Of a stretch of 64,000 nt of DNA, positions 23,696 through 32,220 are shown in pieces. Every line of letters begins with the position of its first letter. Positions within the stretch are counted from its first letter, which is position 1. The stretch is taken from contig CAYVUM010000002.1 of the NCBI GenBank assembly GCA_964454795.1, positions 1 to 64,000 on the forward strand. Direction: 5' to 3'. The stretch is from CAYVUM01 sp964454795 (GTDB lineage: Bacteria; Pseudomonadota; Alphaproteobacteria; Rhodospirillales; Defluviicoccaceae). The position numbers and the translations under genes were made by a program. Under the pieces are notes generated by a model. The model saw only the letters and a list, made by a program, of their open reading frames with translations. It had not been told where the DNA came from and searched no databases.

Positions 23696-25008
23696 TCTGC
23701 GCCACCCTCGGCGCCACCCGCCTCCGGCGCCGCCTGTTGGTCGTCGGCGACAGTGGCGGCGTCCGTCTCGGGAGCGGCGTCCGTCTCGGGAGCGGCGTCC
23801 GGGCCCGGCTGGACCTCCTGACCGGGGCGAACCTTCTGGAGGCCCTGGACGATCACCGACTCGCCTTCATTCAGGCCCTGCTTGATTTCCGTCTCGCCCG
23901 TCCGCTCGACGCCGGTGGTGACCCGCCTGACCTGCACGGTGTTGTTCTCGTCCACGACCAGAACGAAGCGGCCGCTCTGGTCGGTCTGAAGGGCGCTCTG
24001 CGGCACGAACAGGGCCATCGACGGCTCTTCGCGCTCAATGAAGACCGGACTGACCTGGCCGTCGATCAGCAACCCATCGGGATTCGGAAAGACAGCGCGG
24101 ACCAGGAGCGTGTCGGTGGTGCGATTAATCGAAATGTCGGCAAAGTCGATCTTGCCCGGGTGTTCGTAGGTGGTGCCATCGGCGAGCCGGAGACGAACCA
24201 CGAAACCGGCTTGATTTTCTCTCTGTTCCGCAGTCTGTTCTGCGGTGAGCTTCTGATAACTCAGAATTTGCAGACGGCTGATCGGGAAGGTCACGTAGAT
24301 CGGGTCCTCACTGACGATCGTCGCCAGCACTCCGCTGTCCGGTCCGACAAGGTTGCCCACCGAATACTGCTCCGCGCCGATCGTGCCGTCGATCGGCGCG
24401 GTAATGTCAGTGTAATCGAGGTTGATCTCCGCTATCTGAACGTCGGCGGCCGCGGCCATGATCTGGGCTTCGGCCATTTCCTCAGCGGCGATGGCTTCAT
24501 CGAGCTGCTGACGGCTGACCGCCCCCGATTTCACCGCCTGCTCATTCCGGGCGCGGAAGGCCTTGGCTTCGGCGAAGCGGGCTTTGGCCTGTGCGAGAGC
24601 CGCCTCGGCGGCATTGACCGCCGCTTCGAACGGGGCTTTCTCGATCACAAACAGGAGTTCACCGTCGCGCACCGGCGTGCCTTCGGTGAACAGCCGCTTT
24701 TCGAGAAATCCGGTGACGCGGGCGCGCAGCTCCACCCGGTCAACGGCCTCGACCCGGCCGATGAACTGAGTGGATGCGGTCAGCTCCTTTTCGACAACCG
24801 GAGTGACCATGACCGAGGGCGGCGGCGGCGCCGGCGCCTGATCGTCGCCAGGCTGCTGATCGCAGGCGGACGCGACAAGCCCGACCACAACCAGAATGGC
24901 GAGCGGACGCACACCAGCGCGGAGCCACGGAAATCTGTCCAAGGGATGGGTCCTGCGGTGAAGTTGCGGCAGCGACCTGCGCCAGCGGGGAACCGGATCG
25001 CCGGTCAC
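23692..25008 (-). CDS. RND efflux periplasmic adaptor (membrane fusion lipoprotein)
   Basis: This 438-residue adaptor links the RND pump to an outer-membrane channel. The signal 'LAILVVVGLVASAC' ends in a lipobox, so it should be lipid-anchored. After it come the split biotinyl-lipoyl segments ('VELRARVTGFLEKRLFTEG', 'YTDITAPIDGTIG'), an alpha-helical hairpin (about residues 120-190) and beta-barrel/MP domains. The C terminus is a low-complexity Ala/Pro/Glu/Asp tail containing two copies of an 18-bp unit. It lies 53 bp downstream of msrQ on the same strand, so it may be read from the msrPQ promoter as well as its own. Confidence 0.94.
   Translation of the reverse strand: MTGDPVPRWRRSLPQLHRRTHPLDRFPWLRAGVRPLAILVVVGLVASACDQQPGDDQAPAPPPPSVMVTPVVEKELTASTQFIGRVEAVDRVELRARVTGFLEKRLFTEGTPVRDGELLFVIEKAPFEAAVNAAEAALAQAKARFAEAKAFRARNEQAVKSGAVSRQQLDEAIAAEEMAEAQIMAAAADVQIAEINLDYTDITAPIDGTIGAEQYSVGNLVGPDSGVLATIVSEDPIYVTFPISRLQILSYQKLTAEQTAEQRENQAGFVVRLRLADGTTYEHPGKIDFADISINRTTDTLLVRAVFPNPDGLLIDGQVSPVFIEREEPSMALFVPQSALQTDQSGRFVLVVDENNTVQVRRVTTGVERTGETEIKQGLNEGESVIVQGLQKVRPGQEVQPGPDAAPETDAAPETDAATVADDQQAAPEAGGAEGGAE
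23759..23794. repeat. 18-bp tandem duplication in the adaptor gene tail
   Basis: Two identical 18-bp units ('gcgtccgtctcgggagcg') at 23759-23776 and 23777-23794 encode the repeated residues 'ETDAAP' in the disordered C-terminal tail of the adaptor. The period is a multiple of three, so copy-number change would keep the frame. Confidence 0.9.
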
Positions 25009-25061
25009 CCCCGGTTATGCCACCTGTAAGCGTTGCAGAAAAGGCAAATACGCGCGCCGGG

Positions 25062-25745
25062 TCAGGAGGCCGCCGGGCTGCGGGCCCGGACGCGGTGGCG
25101 GAACCGCCCCACCACCCGCCAGCCGAGCAGGATGCTGAGAATGCCGGCGTAGATGGCCGGCTCGCGCAGGTCGGCCTTGACCATCATCAAGAAGTGAATC
25201 ACGGAGAGGATCGCCGCCGGATAGACCAGACGGTGCAGGGCCTGCCAGCGGCCGGCGCCGAGCCGCTTGATCCATCCCTTGGTCGAGGTCACCGCCAGGG
25301 GCAAAAGCAAAAGGAACGACAGCATCCCCACGGTGATGTAGGTGCGTTTCAGAACGTCGGACCAGATGTGCGACCAAGCAAAGAACTGATCGAGGCCCAT
25401 GTAGCTGAGCAGATGCAGCGAGACGTAGAAGAACGCAAACAGTCCGAGCATCCGCCGGAACTGCAACAGCGTTTTGAGGCCGGTAAGCGCCGCGGCCGGG
25501 GTGACCGCCAGAGCGATCAGCAGAAGCCGCAGCGCCCAGTCGCCGAGCGCCCGGGTCACCGCCTCGATGGGATTGGCTCCCAGCGCCCCGGCGCTGGCCT
25601 GCCAGGCCAGCCACGCCAGCGGCAGCAGGCAGGCGATGAACACCGCCGGCTTGGCGAGGTAGCGAATCCAGGCCTGCTTCGCACTCCGTCGCCGGGTCCG
25701 CGCCGGCGCACCTGCAGACGGCGTGCTGGCGAACGCTAGTACCAC
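25062..25745 (-). CDS. msrQ: MsrQ heme-binding membrane subunit of methionine sulfoxide reductase
   Basis: A 227-residue ferric-reductase-like membrane protein with about six membrane segments. It feeds electrons from the quinone pool or flavin through heme b to periplasmic MsrP. Conserved histidines for heme lie in 'FYVSLHLLSYMG', 'QALHRLVYP' and 'SVIHFLMM'. The 'FRRMLGLFAFFY' and 'TSTKGWIKRLG' stretches are typical of MsrQ. It overlaps the msrP stop by ten bases, confirming the pair. Confidence 0.94.
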   Translation of the reverse strand: MVLAFASTPSAGAPARTRRRSAKQAWIRYLAKPAVFIACLLPLAWLAWQASAGALGANPIEAVTRALGDWALRLLLIALAVTPAAALTGLKTLLQFRRMLGLFAFFYVSLHLLSYMGLDQFFAWSHIWSDVLKRTYITVGMLSFLLLLPLAVTSTKGWIKRLGAGRWQALHRLVYPAAILSVIHFLMMVKADLREPAIYAGILSILLGWRVVGRFRHRVRARSPAAS

Positions 25746-26701
25746 CGGCTTAAGTCCATTCCGGTGTAAAGCCCCGCCACCTCGTCAGCATAGCCATTGA
25801 AAGGCAGGGTATCACGGCGGAAGAACTCGCCGATCCGCCGCTCCCGCGCCTGGCTCCATCGAGGATGGTCCACCTCCGGATTGACGTTGGCGTAGAAGCC
25901 GTACTCTTGCGGTGCCGACCTGTTCCAGGCGGTGGGTGGCATCTCTTCCGTAAAGCGCATCCGGACAATCGACTTGATGCTCTTGAAACCGTACTTCCAG
26001 GGCACCGCCAGCCGCACCGGGGCGCCGTTCTGGTTGGGCAGCACCTCCCCGTAAAGGCCGACCACGAACAGGCTCAGCGGGTGGACCGCCTCGTCGAGGC
26101 GCAGCCCCTCAACATAGGGCCAGTCGAGAATGCTGCGGCGCTGCCCGGGCATCTGCTCCGGATCATGGAGGGTTTCGAAGGCCACGAACTTCGCGCTGCC
26201 GGCGGGCTCGAACCGGTTGATGACGCTGGCCAGTGGCACGCCGACCCAGGGGATCACCATTGACCAGGCCTCGACGCAGCGCAGCCGGTAGATGCGCTCT
26301 TCCAGCGGAAAGCCGGTCAGCAGCGTCTCGATGTCGAGAACACCGGGTCTGGCACAGGCGCCGTCCACCTCGATCGTCCACGGTCGGGTCCGCAGCGTGT
26401 GGGCATAGCGGGCCGGATCCTGCTTGTCTGTACCGAACTCGTAGAAATTGTTGTAACCGGTGACCGCGTCCCGGTCCGTCAGGTCTTCGTCGGTGCTGAA
26501 CGCCCGGTTGAACGTTACCCCGTCGAGGGTGTTCGCCGGCTCCTCCGCCCGTGAGGGCGACATCAGCCCGGGTCCGCCGAGCAAAACACCGGCGCCGGCG
26601 ACAGCCGCGGTGCGCAGAAATTGCCGGCGGGCTTCGAACACTGACCTGGGCGTGATCTCGGACGGCCTGGGGTCCGAAGGTCTGCCGATCCGGATCAGCA
26701 T
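25736..26701 (-). CDS. msrP: MsrP periplasmic methionine sulfoxide reductase catalytic subunit
   Basis: This molybdopterin enzyme (321 residues from this start) repairs oxidised methionine in periplasmic proteins. A Tat signal 'ARRQFLRTAAVAGAGVLLGG' follows the family opening 'PSDPRPSEITP'. The Mo-ligand Cys lies in 'YRLRCVEAWSM', with 'WKYGFKSIKSIVR' further on. I prefer ATG 26701 because MsrP proteins normally begin 'MLIR' just before 'PSD' and GGAG stands nine bases upstream; ATG 26716 would add five residues. It is transcribed divergently from the potassium transporter and followed by msrQ. Confidence 0.95.
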   Translation of the reverse strand: MLIRIGRPSDPRPSEITPRSVFEARRQFLRTAAVAGAGVLLGGPGLMSPSRAEEPANTLDGVTFNRAFSTDEDLTDRDAVTGYNNFYEFGTDKQDPARYAHTLRTRPWTIEVDGACARPGVLDIETLLTGFPLEERIYRLRCVEAWSMVIPWVGVPLASVINRFEPAGSAKFVAFETLHDPEQMPGQRRSILDWPYVEGLRLDEAVHPLSLFVVGLYGEVLPNQNGAPVRLAVPWKYGFKSIKSIVRMRFTEEMPPTAWNRSAPQEYGFYANVNPEVDHPRWSQARERRIGEFFRRDTLPFNGYADEVAGLYTGMDLSRWY

Positions 26702-26749
26702 GCGCACGGTCTCCATCGATAGCCAGATGACGAATGGGCTGAGGCACCG

Positions 26750-26791
26750 CGATCACCGGACGCACTCAAGCGATCACCGGGCGCGCTTGAC
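26750..26791. promoter_or_regulatory. two imperfect 21-bp direct repeats between divergent msrP and trkH-type genes
   Basis: The sequence 'cgatcaccggacgcactca' (from 26750) recurs 21 bp later as 'cgatcaccgggcgcgcttg'. Two turns of the helix apart and within a 247-bp divergent promoter region, they could be a tandem regulator-binding site. No known operator was recognised, so this is a guess from position. Confidence 0.25.
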
Positions 26792-26948
26792 CGTTGAAAT
26801 GGCGGCGATCCTCTCGCCCGTCGAATAAAAACCGTGTGAACACAGAGCGACCGGCGGATCGCCGCCGCCCTTTCTGGCCGGCCGTCGCTCCTGTAGAACT
26901 CCCGACAAACGCCCTCCGCCGCTCCCGTAACCCAGCGGGTCCTCCACC

Positions 26949-28304
26949 ATGTCCGCCGACAAATGGCTGCTCGTCTGGTTCCTGGCCCTCATCGTGATTG
27001 GTGCGATGATCCTGCTGCTGCCGGCGATGTCCCCCGGGGGCGGCCTTGCTCCGATCGACGCCCTGTTCACCGCTGCTTCGGCCGTCTCGGTGACCGGCCT
27101 GATGGTCATCGACATGGAACAGGATCTGACGCTTGCGGGCCGGGCCGTGGTTCTGGTCCTGATCCAGTGCGGCGGGCTTGGGATCGTCACCCTCGCCAGC
27201 GTGATGATCCTCTCGGCGCAGCGGCGACTGCCGCTGAACTATGAGGAAATGGTCGACTCGACGGTGGCGGCCGGCCGGTTCACCTCGGTCAGGGAGGTCG
27301 CCCGGGTGGTGCTGGCCATGACCCTGGCGATTGAGGCCGTAGCGGCGTTGCTGATGTTCGCGCTCTGGCCCAGCGACGGCCCCGCCGGCTTCGCCAGCTG
27401 GCCGGACAGGCTGTGGGCAGCCGTATTCCATTCCGTCTCGGCGTTCTGCAACGCCGGCATCACGCTGTTCTCCGAGAACCTGAGAGTGGTCCGCGAGGAG
27501 CCGGCGATCCAGTTGATCGTGAGTGTTCTTGTCATCATCGGCGGCTTCGGCTTCATCAACCTCCAGGAACTGGTTCACCGCCTGCGCAACGGTGCATTCC
27601 GGTGGTCGCGGTTTTCGCTCCTCCTCAAGGCCACGATCGTCCTCACCATCAGTCTCAATCTCGGCGGAGCCCTGGCGATCGGTCTTCTCGAAGCGGATGT
27701 TGCCTTCGCGGGCATGAATGCCGGGGAGCATATTCTGGCGGCGCTGTTCCACGCCGTCTCGACCCGCACTGCCGGCTTCGAGACCGTGGCCATCAGCGGC
27801 TTCACAGCGGTCTCACTGATGCTGATGATGGCGCTGATGTTCGTGGGGGCGTCCAGCGGCAGCTGTGCCGGTGGCATCAAGCTCAGCACCCTGACCGTAC
27901 TGTTTGCGGTGGTCCGCAGTTACCTGCGCCACGACAGCGAGCCGGTGTTGTTCAACCGCCGGCTCACCAAGATCGACCAGCGCAAGGCCTTTGTGCTGAT
28001 CGTCGCCTCGGTTCTGGTGTTCACGCTCGCCGTGCTGATCGTGTACCTCGTGGAGAATGAGCCCCAACCGCTGACCGAGTCCCGTGCCGAGCTGTTCCGG
28101 TTCGGCTTCGAGGTGATGTCGGCGATGGGCACGGTCGGGCTGTCCACCGGCATCACCGGGACATTGTCGCCGACCGGCAAGGCGATCATCATTGCGCTGA
28201 TGATCGTCGGCCGGCTCGGGCCGCTTGCGGTGATCGCCGCCTGGGCGCGGCGGCCAACCCCCCGGCCCTTCACCAACCCGGAAGAATCGATGCCGATCGG
28301 ATGA
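26949..28304 (+). CDS. TrkH/KtrB-type potassium uptake channel subunit
   Basis: A 451-residue membrane protein with the four pore-loop repeats of the Trk/Ktr/HKT family. The filter regions are 'AASAVSVTGLMVID', 'SVSAFCNAGITLF', 'AVSTRTAGFETV' and 'SAMGTVGLSTGITG'. The length and eight to ten hydrophobic helices fit KtrB rather than the longer E. coli TrkH. It imports K+ (possibly coupled to Na+ or H+) and needs a cytoplasmic RCK ring, encoded by the next gene 19 bp downstream. Confidence 0.94.
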   Translation: MSADKWLLVWFLALIVIGAMILLLPAMSPGGGLAPIDALFTAASAVSVTGLMVIDMEQDLTLAGRAVVLVLIQCGGLGIVTLASVMILSAQRRLPLNYEEMVDSTVAAGRFTSVREVARVVLAMTLAIEAVAALLMFALWPSDGPAGFASWPDRLWAAVFHSVSAFCNAGITLFSENLRVVREEPAIQLIVSVLVIIGGFGFINLQELVHRLRNGAFRWSRFSLLLKATIVLTISLNLGGALAIGLLEADVAFAGMNAGEHILAALFHAVSTRTAGFETVAISGFTAVSLMLMMALMFVGASSGSCAGGIKLSTLTVLFAVVRSYLRHDSEPVLFNRRLTKIDQRKAFVLIVASVLVFTLAVLIVYLVENEPQPLTESRAELFRFGFEVMSAMGTVGLSTGITGTLSPTGKAIIIALMIVGRLGPLAVIAAWARRPTPRPFTNPEESMPIG

Positions 28305-28323
28305 TTCCTGAAAGAGGCGCCTG

Positions 28324-28983
28324 ATGAGCAAACGCATCGTGGTGCTGGGGGTCAGCACCTTCGCCAACTTTCTGCTGCGCTTTCTCCACGCCAGCGGCCG
28401 CGCCGAGACGATCGCCGTGGACCGCGACGAGGACCGGATCAACGCGATCACCGAGGTCGTCGACCGGCCGGTGATCGGCAACATCCGCAATCGCGAACTG
28501 CTCACCGAAATCGGCGTGGCCAGCGCCGACATGGTCGTGGTGTCCCTTGGCGATATCGAAGGCAGCCTCGTGACCGTTCTCTATCTGCGCGATCTCGGAG
28601 TCGAACACATCGTGGCCAAGGCCCTTAACAGCGAGCATGAGCATATCCTTCGGCTGCTGGGGGTCGAGACCATCGTGTTTCCAGAACGGGGAATGGCCGA
28701 GCAGGTGGCTTACCGCCTCGTCTTTCCGGACGTCACGGACTCGATGAGCCTCCAGGGCGGGGAACGCATCATCGAAACCGTCGCGACCCCCGAACTCATC
28801 GGCACGGAACTGCACCGGCAGAAGATTTATGCCGATTTCGGGGTCTTGCTGGTGCTGGTCGTCGACAGTGACGGCGCGCCGCAGGTCGGGATGGCGGAGA
28901 CCCACGAAGTGGCCGGCGGTGACCGCCTGATCTTCTATGGCACCGACGAGGCCCTGGACGCGTTCCGCAAGAGCCTCGACTGA
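28324..28983 (+). CDS. TrkA/KtrA-type RCK regulatory subunit
   Basis: The 219-residue cytoplasmic protein has an RCK_N Rossmann domain (about residues 1-125) and an RCK_C domain (about 135-219, 'TPELIGTELHRQKIYADFG'). It forms the gating ring of the K+ transporter encoded just upstream. The nucleotide loop is unusual: the expected GxGxxG after the first strand reads 'VLGVSTFANFL', so only the first Gly is kept. The acidic end of the second strand is present ('AVDRDEDR'). A ribosome site (GAAAGAGG) precedes ATG. Confidence 0.92.
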   Translation: MSKRIVVLGVSTFANFLLRFLHASGRAETIAVDRDEDRINAITEVVDRPVIGNIRNRELLTEIGVASADMVVVSLGDIEGSLVTVLYLRDLGVEHIVAKALNSEHEHILRLLGVETIVFPERGMAEQVAYRLVFPDVTDSMSLQGGERIIETVATPELIGTELHRQKIYADFGVLLVLVVDSDGAPQVGMAETHEVAGGDRLIFYGTDEALDAFRKSLD

Positions 28984-29071
28984 CCCGCCTCACTCCGCTT
29001 CGCGTCGCCGGCCGTCCGTGGCCCTGTTTTGGGGCGTTTGCGGCACGTTTGGATCGATGTAAGGAAGGGCC

Positions 29072-29740
29072 ATGCGGACCCTGCTCCACGTCCTTCTCTC
29101 GCCAGCCTGTCGCGTTGTCCGGATCGCACTTGCGGAGAAACGGATCGCTTTCACGCTGGCAGAGGAACCGGTCTGGGAACGGCGCCCGGCGTTTCTCGCG
29201 CTCAATCCGGCCGGCGAGGTTCCGGTGCTGATCTCCGACGACGCGCCGCCTCTGGCCGACACCCTGGCAATCTGTGAGTACCTGGAGGAGACCGTGCCGG
29301 AACCGCCACTCCACGGCGCCGATCCGGTCGAGCGGGCCGAGGTCCGCCGGCTGTTCGCCTGGTTCCACCTGAAATTCAGCGCCGAGGTGACCGAAAACCT
29401 TGTCGGCGAAAAACTGATGAAGCGCCGCGCCGGTGGCGGCCAACCTGATTCCCGGGCGATCCGCGCCGGCCATGCCAACATCCACGCCCACCTCGACTAC
29501 ATCGCCTACCTCACCGGCCGTCGCAACTGGCTGGCCGGAGAGCGTCTGACCTTCGCGGACCTCGCTGCCGCTGCCCATCTCAGCTGTGTTGATTACATCG
29601 GTGATGTGCCGTGGGACGAGCACGCCGATGCGAAGGACTGGTACGCGCGCATCAAGTCCCGGCCGAGCATCCGGCCCTTACTGACCGAGTCCCTCCCGGG
29701 GCTGCCGCCGACGCCAAGCTATGCCGACCTGGACTTCTGA
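29072..29740 (+). CDS. glutathione S-transferase family protein (FzlA-like)
   Basis: A 222-residue GST-fold protein with an N-terminal thioredoxin-like domain ('SPACRVVRIALAEKRI', 'FLALNPAGEVPVLI', 'LADTLAICEYLEE') and an all-helical C-terminal domain. Length and several segments, such as 'NWLAGERLTFADLAAAAHLS' and 'WDEHADAKDWYARIKSRPS', recall FzlA, the alphaproteobacterial GST homologue that binds FtsZ and lacks catalytic activity. I cannot separate FzlA from other GSTs by eye. ATG is preceded by AAGGAAGGG. The SDR gene starts inside its last codons. Confidence 0.85.
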   Translation: MRTLLHVLLSPACRVVRIALAEKRIAFTLAEEPVWERRPAFLALNPAGEVPVLISDDAPPLADTLAICEYLEETVPEPPLHGADPVERAEVRRLFAWFHLKFSAEVTENLVGEKLMKRRAGGGQPDSRAIRAGHANIHAHLDYIAYLTGRRNWLAGERLTFADLAAAAHLSCVDYIGDVPWDEHADAKDWYARIKSRPSIRPLLTESLPGLPPTPSYADLDF

Positions 29741-30677
29741 GCGCCCCGGAAGCGGCGGCCGGCCCCACCTGTTCTGCTTCGGTCTCGGCTACTCGGCGCT
29801 GGCGCTGGCGCGGCTGCTGATCCGCGAGGGCTGGCAGGTCTCGGGGACGTGCCGCGATCCCGCAACCATGGGAGCCTGCGCCGCGCTCGGCATCCGCTGT
29901 GTCCCGTTCGACCGCGAGCGGCCGATCGAGAAGGTCGGGGCGACCCTTGCCGGGGTCACCGATATCCTGAGTTCCGTGCCGCCCGATCCGGCCGGCGACA
30001 CGGTTCTCGACCTCCACGCCGAGGACATCGCCCGGCTGCCGGGGCTGCGGTGGATCGGCTATCTTTCGACCACCGGCGTTTACGGCGACACCGGCGGCCG
30101 GGAAGTGGACGAGACCGCGCCTTTGAATCCCACCTCGGCGCGCAGCCACCGTCGCGTCGCTGCGGAAACAGCCTGGCGGCGGCTCCGCCCGGAGTCGACG
30201 GCCTCGGTGCATGTGTTCCGGCTCGCCGGCATCTACGGCCCCGGGCGCAGCGCCTTTGATGCGATCCGCGCCGGCCGGGCCCGGCGGATCGACCGGCCGG
30301 GCCATGCCTTCTCGCGCATCCACGTGGACGACATCGCGGCCGTGCTGCGCGCCTCGATCGCCCAGCCCGAAGCCGGACAGGTGTTCAATGTCTGTGACGA
30401 TGAACCGGCGGAACCGGCCGCTGTGACCGCCTACGCCTGCGGCTTGATCGGGGTCGAACCGCCGCCGCTCGAGCCTTTCGAGACCGCCGCCGCAAGCCTT
30501 TCTGCGATGGCGCGGAGTTTCTGGCAGGACCGCCGCCGGGTCTCCAACGCCCGGATCAAGACCGCCCTCGGGGTCACCCTGCGCTATCCCGATTACCGCC
30601 GCGGCCTTGCCGCCGTGCTCGCCGCTGAGCGGCGGGAGCCGGTGGACAACGTGGCCGGGTTGGGCCAAGATCCTTAA
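29721..30677 (+). CDS. NAD-dependent epimerase/dehydratase-like SDR protein
   Basis: The 318-residue protein has an extended-SDR fold. The dinucleotide loop is 'CFGLGYSALALARLL'. A Thr-containing active-site region reads 'YLSTTGVYGDTGG', with 'HRRVAAETAW' where the YxxxK usually lies; the Tyr is not obvious, so catalysis may be altered. 'LAGIYGPGRS' and 'SRIHVDDIAAVL' are further family features. The ORF begins within the end of the GST gene (20-bp overlap), so the two are co-expressed. Substrate unknown; resembles the YeeZ-like group. Confidence 0.85.
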   Translation: MPTWTSERPGSGGRPHLFCFGLGYSALALARLLIREGWQVSGTCRDPATMGACAALGIRCVPFDRERPIEKVGATLAGVTDILSSVPPDPAGDTVLDLHAEDIARLPGLRWIGYLSTTGVYGDTGGREVDETAPLNPTSARSHRRVAAETAWRRLRPESTASVHVFRLAGIYGPGRSAFDAIRAGRARRIDRPGHAFSRIHVDDIAAVLRASIAQPEAGQVFNVCDDEPAEPAAVTAYACGLIGVEPPPLEPFETAAASLSAMARSFWQDRRRVSNARIKTALGVTLRYPDYRRGLAAVLAAERREPVDNVAGLGQDP

Positions 30678-30726
30678 GCAGCGTCTGGCGCGACCGGCGT
30701 CGGGCGCCGCCGGTGGAGGATCTGGG

Positions 30727-32220
30727 TTGCGCCTCGGCGTCCTGTTTCTGGTAGTCGGACTGCTTGCGGCGCTTGCCGGCAGCGCCGCCGACAGTCCTGT
30801 CCTCGTCGTCGACATCGAAGGCCCGATCGGTCCGGCGACCGCTGACCATGTCGTGCGGGGCCTGGAGCGGGCGGCCGACGAAAACCGCCCGGCGGTGGTC
30901 CTGCGCATGGACACACCCGGCGGCCTCGACACTTCGATGCGGGAGATCATCCAGGCGATCCTCGCCTCCCCGGTCCCGGTGGTCTCCTGGGTGGGGCCGA
31001 GCGGCGCGCGCGCGGCCAGCGCCGGCACCTTCATCAGCTATGCGGCCCACGTGGCGGCGATGGCGCCCGGCACCAACCTGGGCGCGGCCACTCCGGTGCA
31101 GATCGGCGGCGTGCCCGGAACGCCCGGCGACCGGCCGCCCGAAAGCGATCAGCCGCCGGGCGGTGAGCCGCCTGCGGACGGCGAGAAGCCTGCCAGTACC
31201 GGTTCCCCGTCCGCGGACGAGCAACCCGGAAACGGTGAGCCGTCCCCGGCGGACGCGGGCAGGGGCGAGCCTGCTGAGGCACCGGCCGGGGAGCTGCCCG
31301 CGGTCAAGCCCGGCTCGGCCGACAAGGCCGTCAGCGACGCCGCCGCCTATATCCGCAGCCTCGCGCAAATGCGCGGGCGCAATGCCGAATGGGGGGCCAA
31401 GGCGGTCACCGAGGCGGCAAGCCTGTCGGCAGAGGAGGCCCTGAGCGCCAATGTCATCGATGTGATCGCCGCCAGTCTGCCGGAACTGCTGACCCGGATC
31501 GACGGTCGCACCGTCACCGTCGCCGGGGTGGAACGCCGCCTCGAGACCGGCGATGCGGTCGTCGAAGTTCAGGAGGTGGACTGGCGGACCGAGTTCCTGG
31601 CGTTCATCACCAATCCCAACGTTGCCTATATCCTGATGCTGATTGGCATCTACGGGATCCTGTTCGAGTTCTACACTCCCGGGCTGATCGGGCCGGGCGT
31701 GGTTGGCGCCATCTGCCTGATCCTGGCCTTCTACGCCTTCCAGCTGCTGCCGGTGAACGCCGGCGGCCTGGCTCTGACCCTGCTCGGCCTGGCCCTGATC
31801 GTCGCCGAGGCGGTGACTCCCAGTTTCGGTGTCCTCGGCATCGGCGGCATCGCCGCCTTCGCGATCGGCTCGGTGATGCTGATGGACACCGACGTGCCCG
31901 GCTATACCGTCGCCTGGGAACTTGTCGGCGGCATTGCCATCGTCGCCGGCGGCCTGCTGTTGCTGGTGCTGACGATGGCAGTCAGGGGCCGCAAGCGGCC
32001 GGTGGTCTCCGGCGTGGCGGCCATGCTCGGCTCGACCGGAGTGGTCTCCGAGTGGCACGGCGACGAGGGCCTCGTTCATACCCACGGCGAGATCTGGCAG
32101 GCGCGCGCCGACACGCCGTTGCGGGCGGGGGAGACAGTCAGAGTTAAGGCCGTCAACGGCCTTCTGCTCGATGTGGAGCCGCTTCGCAACCTCCCCGAAG
32201 ATAAGGAGAGCGGGAGATGA
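30727..32220 (+). CDS. NfeD-type membrane serine protease with Pro-rich insertion
   Basis: The 497-residue protein has a signal/anchor, an N-terminal ClpP-like serine protease domain, several membrane helices (about residues 300-425) and a C-terminal NfeD OB-fold. Ser98 in 'RAASAGTF' and Lys200 in 'SADKAVSD' correspond to the catalytic dyad known from the archaeal 1510-N protease (Ser97/Lys138). About 60 residues of Pro/Glu/Gly-rich low-complexity sequence are inserted between them. The TTG start at 30727 has GGAGGA six bases upstream; the longer frame to 30607 overlaps the SDR gene. The stop overlaps the slipin start by four bases. Confidence 0.9.
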   Translation: MRLGVLFLVVGLLAALAGSAADSPVLVVDIEGPIGPATADHVVRGLERAADENRPAVVLRMDTPGGLDTSMREIIQAILASPVPVVSWVGPSGARAASAGTFISYAAHVAAMAPGTNLGAATPVQIGGVPGTPGDRPPESDQPPGGEPPADGEKPASTGSPSADEQPGNGEPSPADAGRGEPAEAPAGELPAVKPGSADKAVSDAAAYIRSLAQMRGRNAEWGAKAVTEAASLSAEEALSANVIDVIAASLPELLTRIDGRTVTVAGVERRLETGDAVVEVQEVDWRTEFLAFITNPNVAYILMLIGIYGILFEFYTPGLIGPGVVGAICLILAFYAFQLLPVNAGGLALTLLGLALIVAEAVTPSFGVLGIGGIAAFAIGSVMLMDTDVPGYTVAWELVGGIAIVAGGLLLLVLTMAVRGRKRPVVSGVAAMLGSTGVVSEWHGDEGLVHTHGEIWQARADTPLRAGETVRVKAVNGLLLDVEPLRNLPEDKESGR

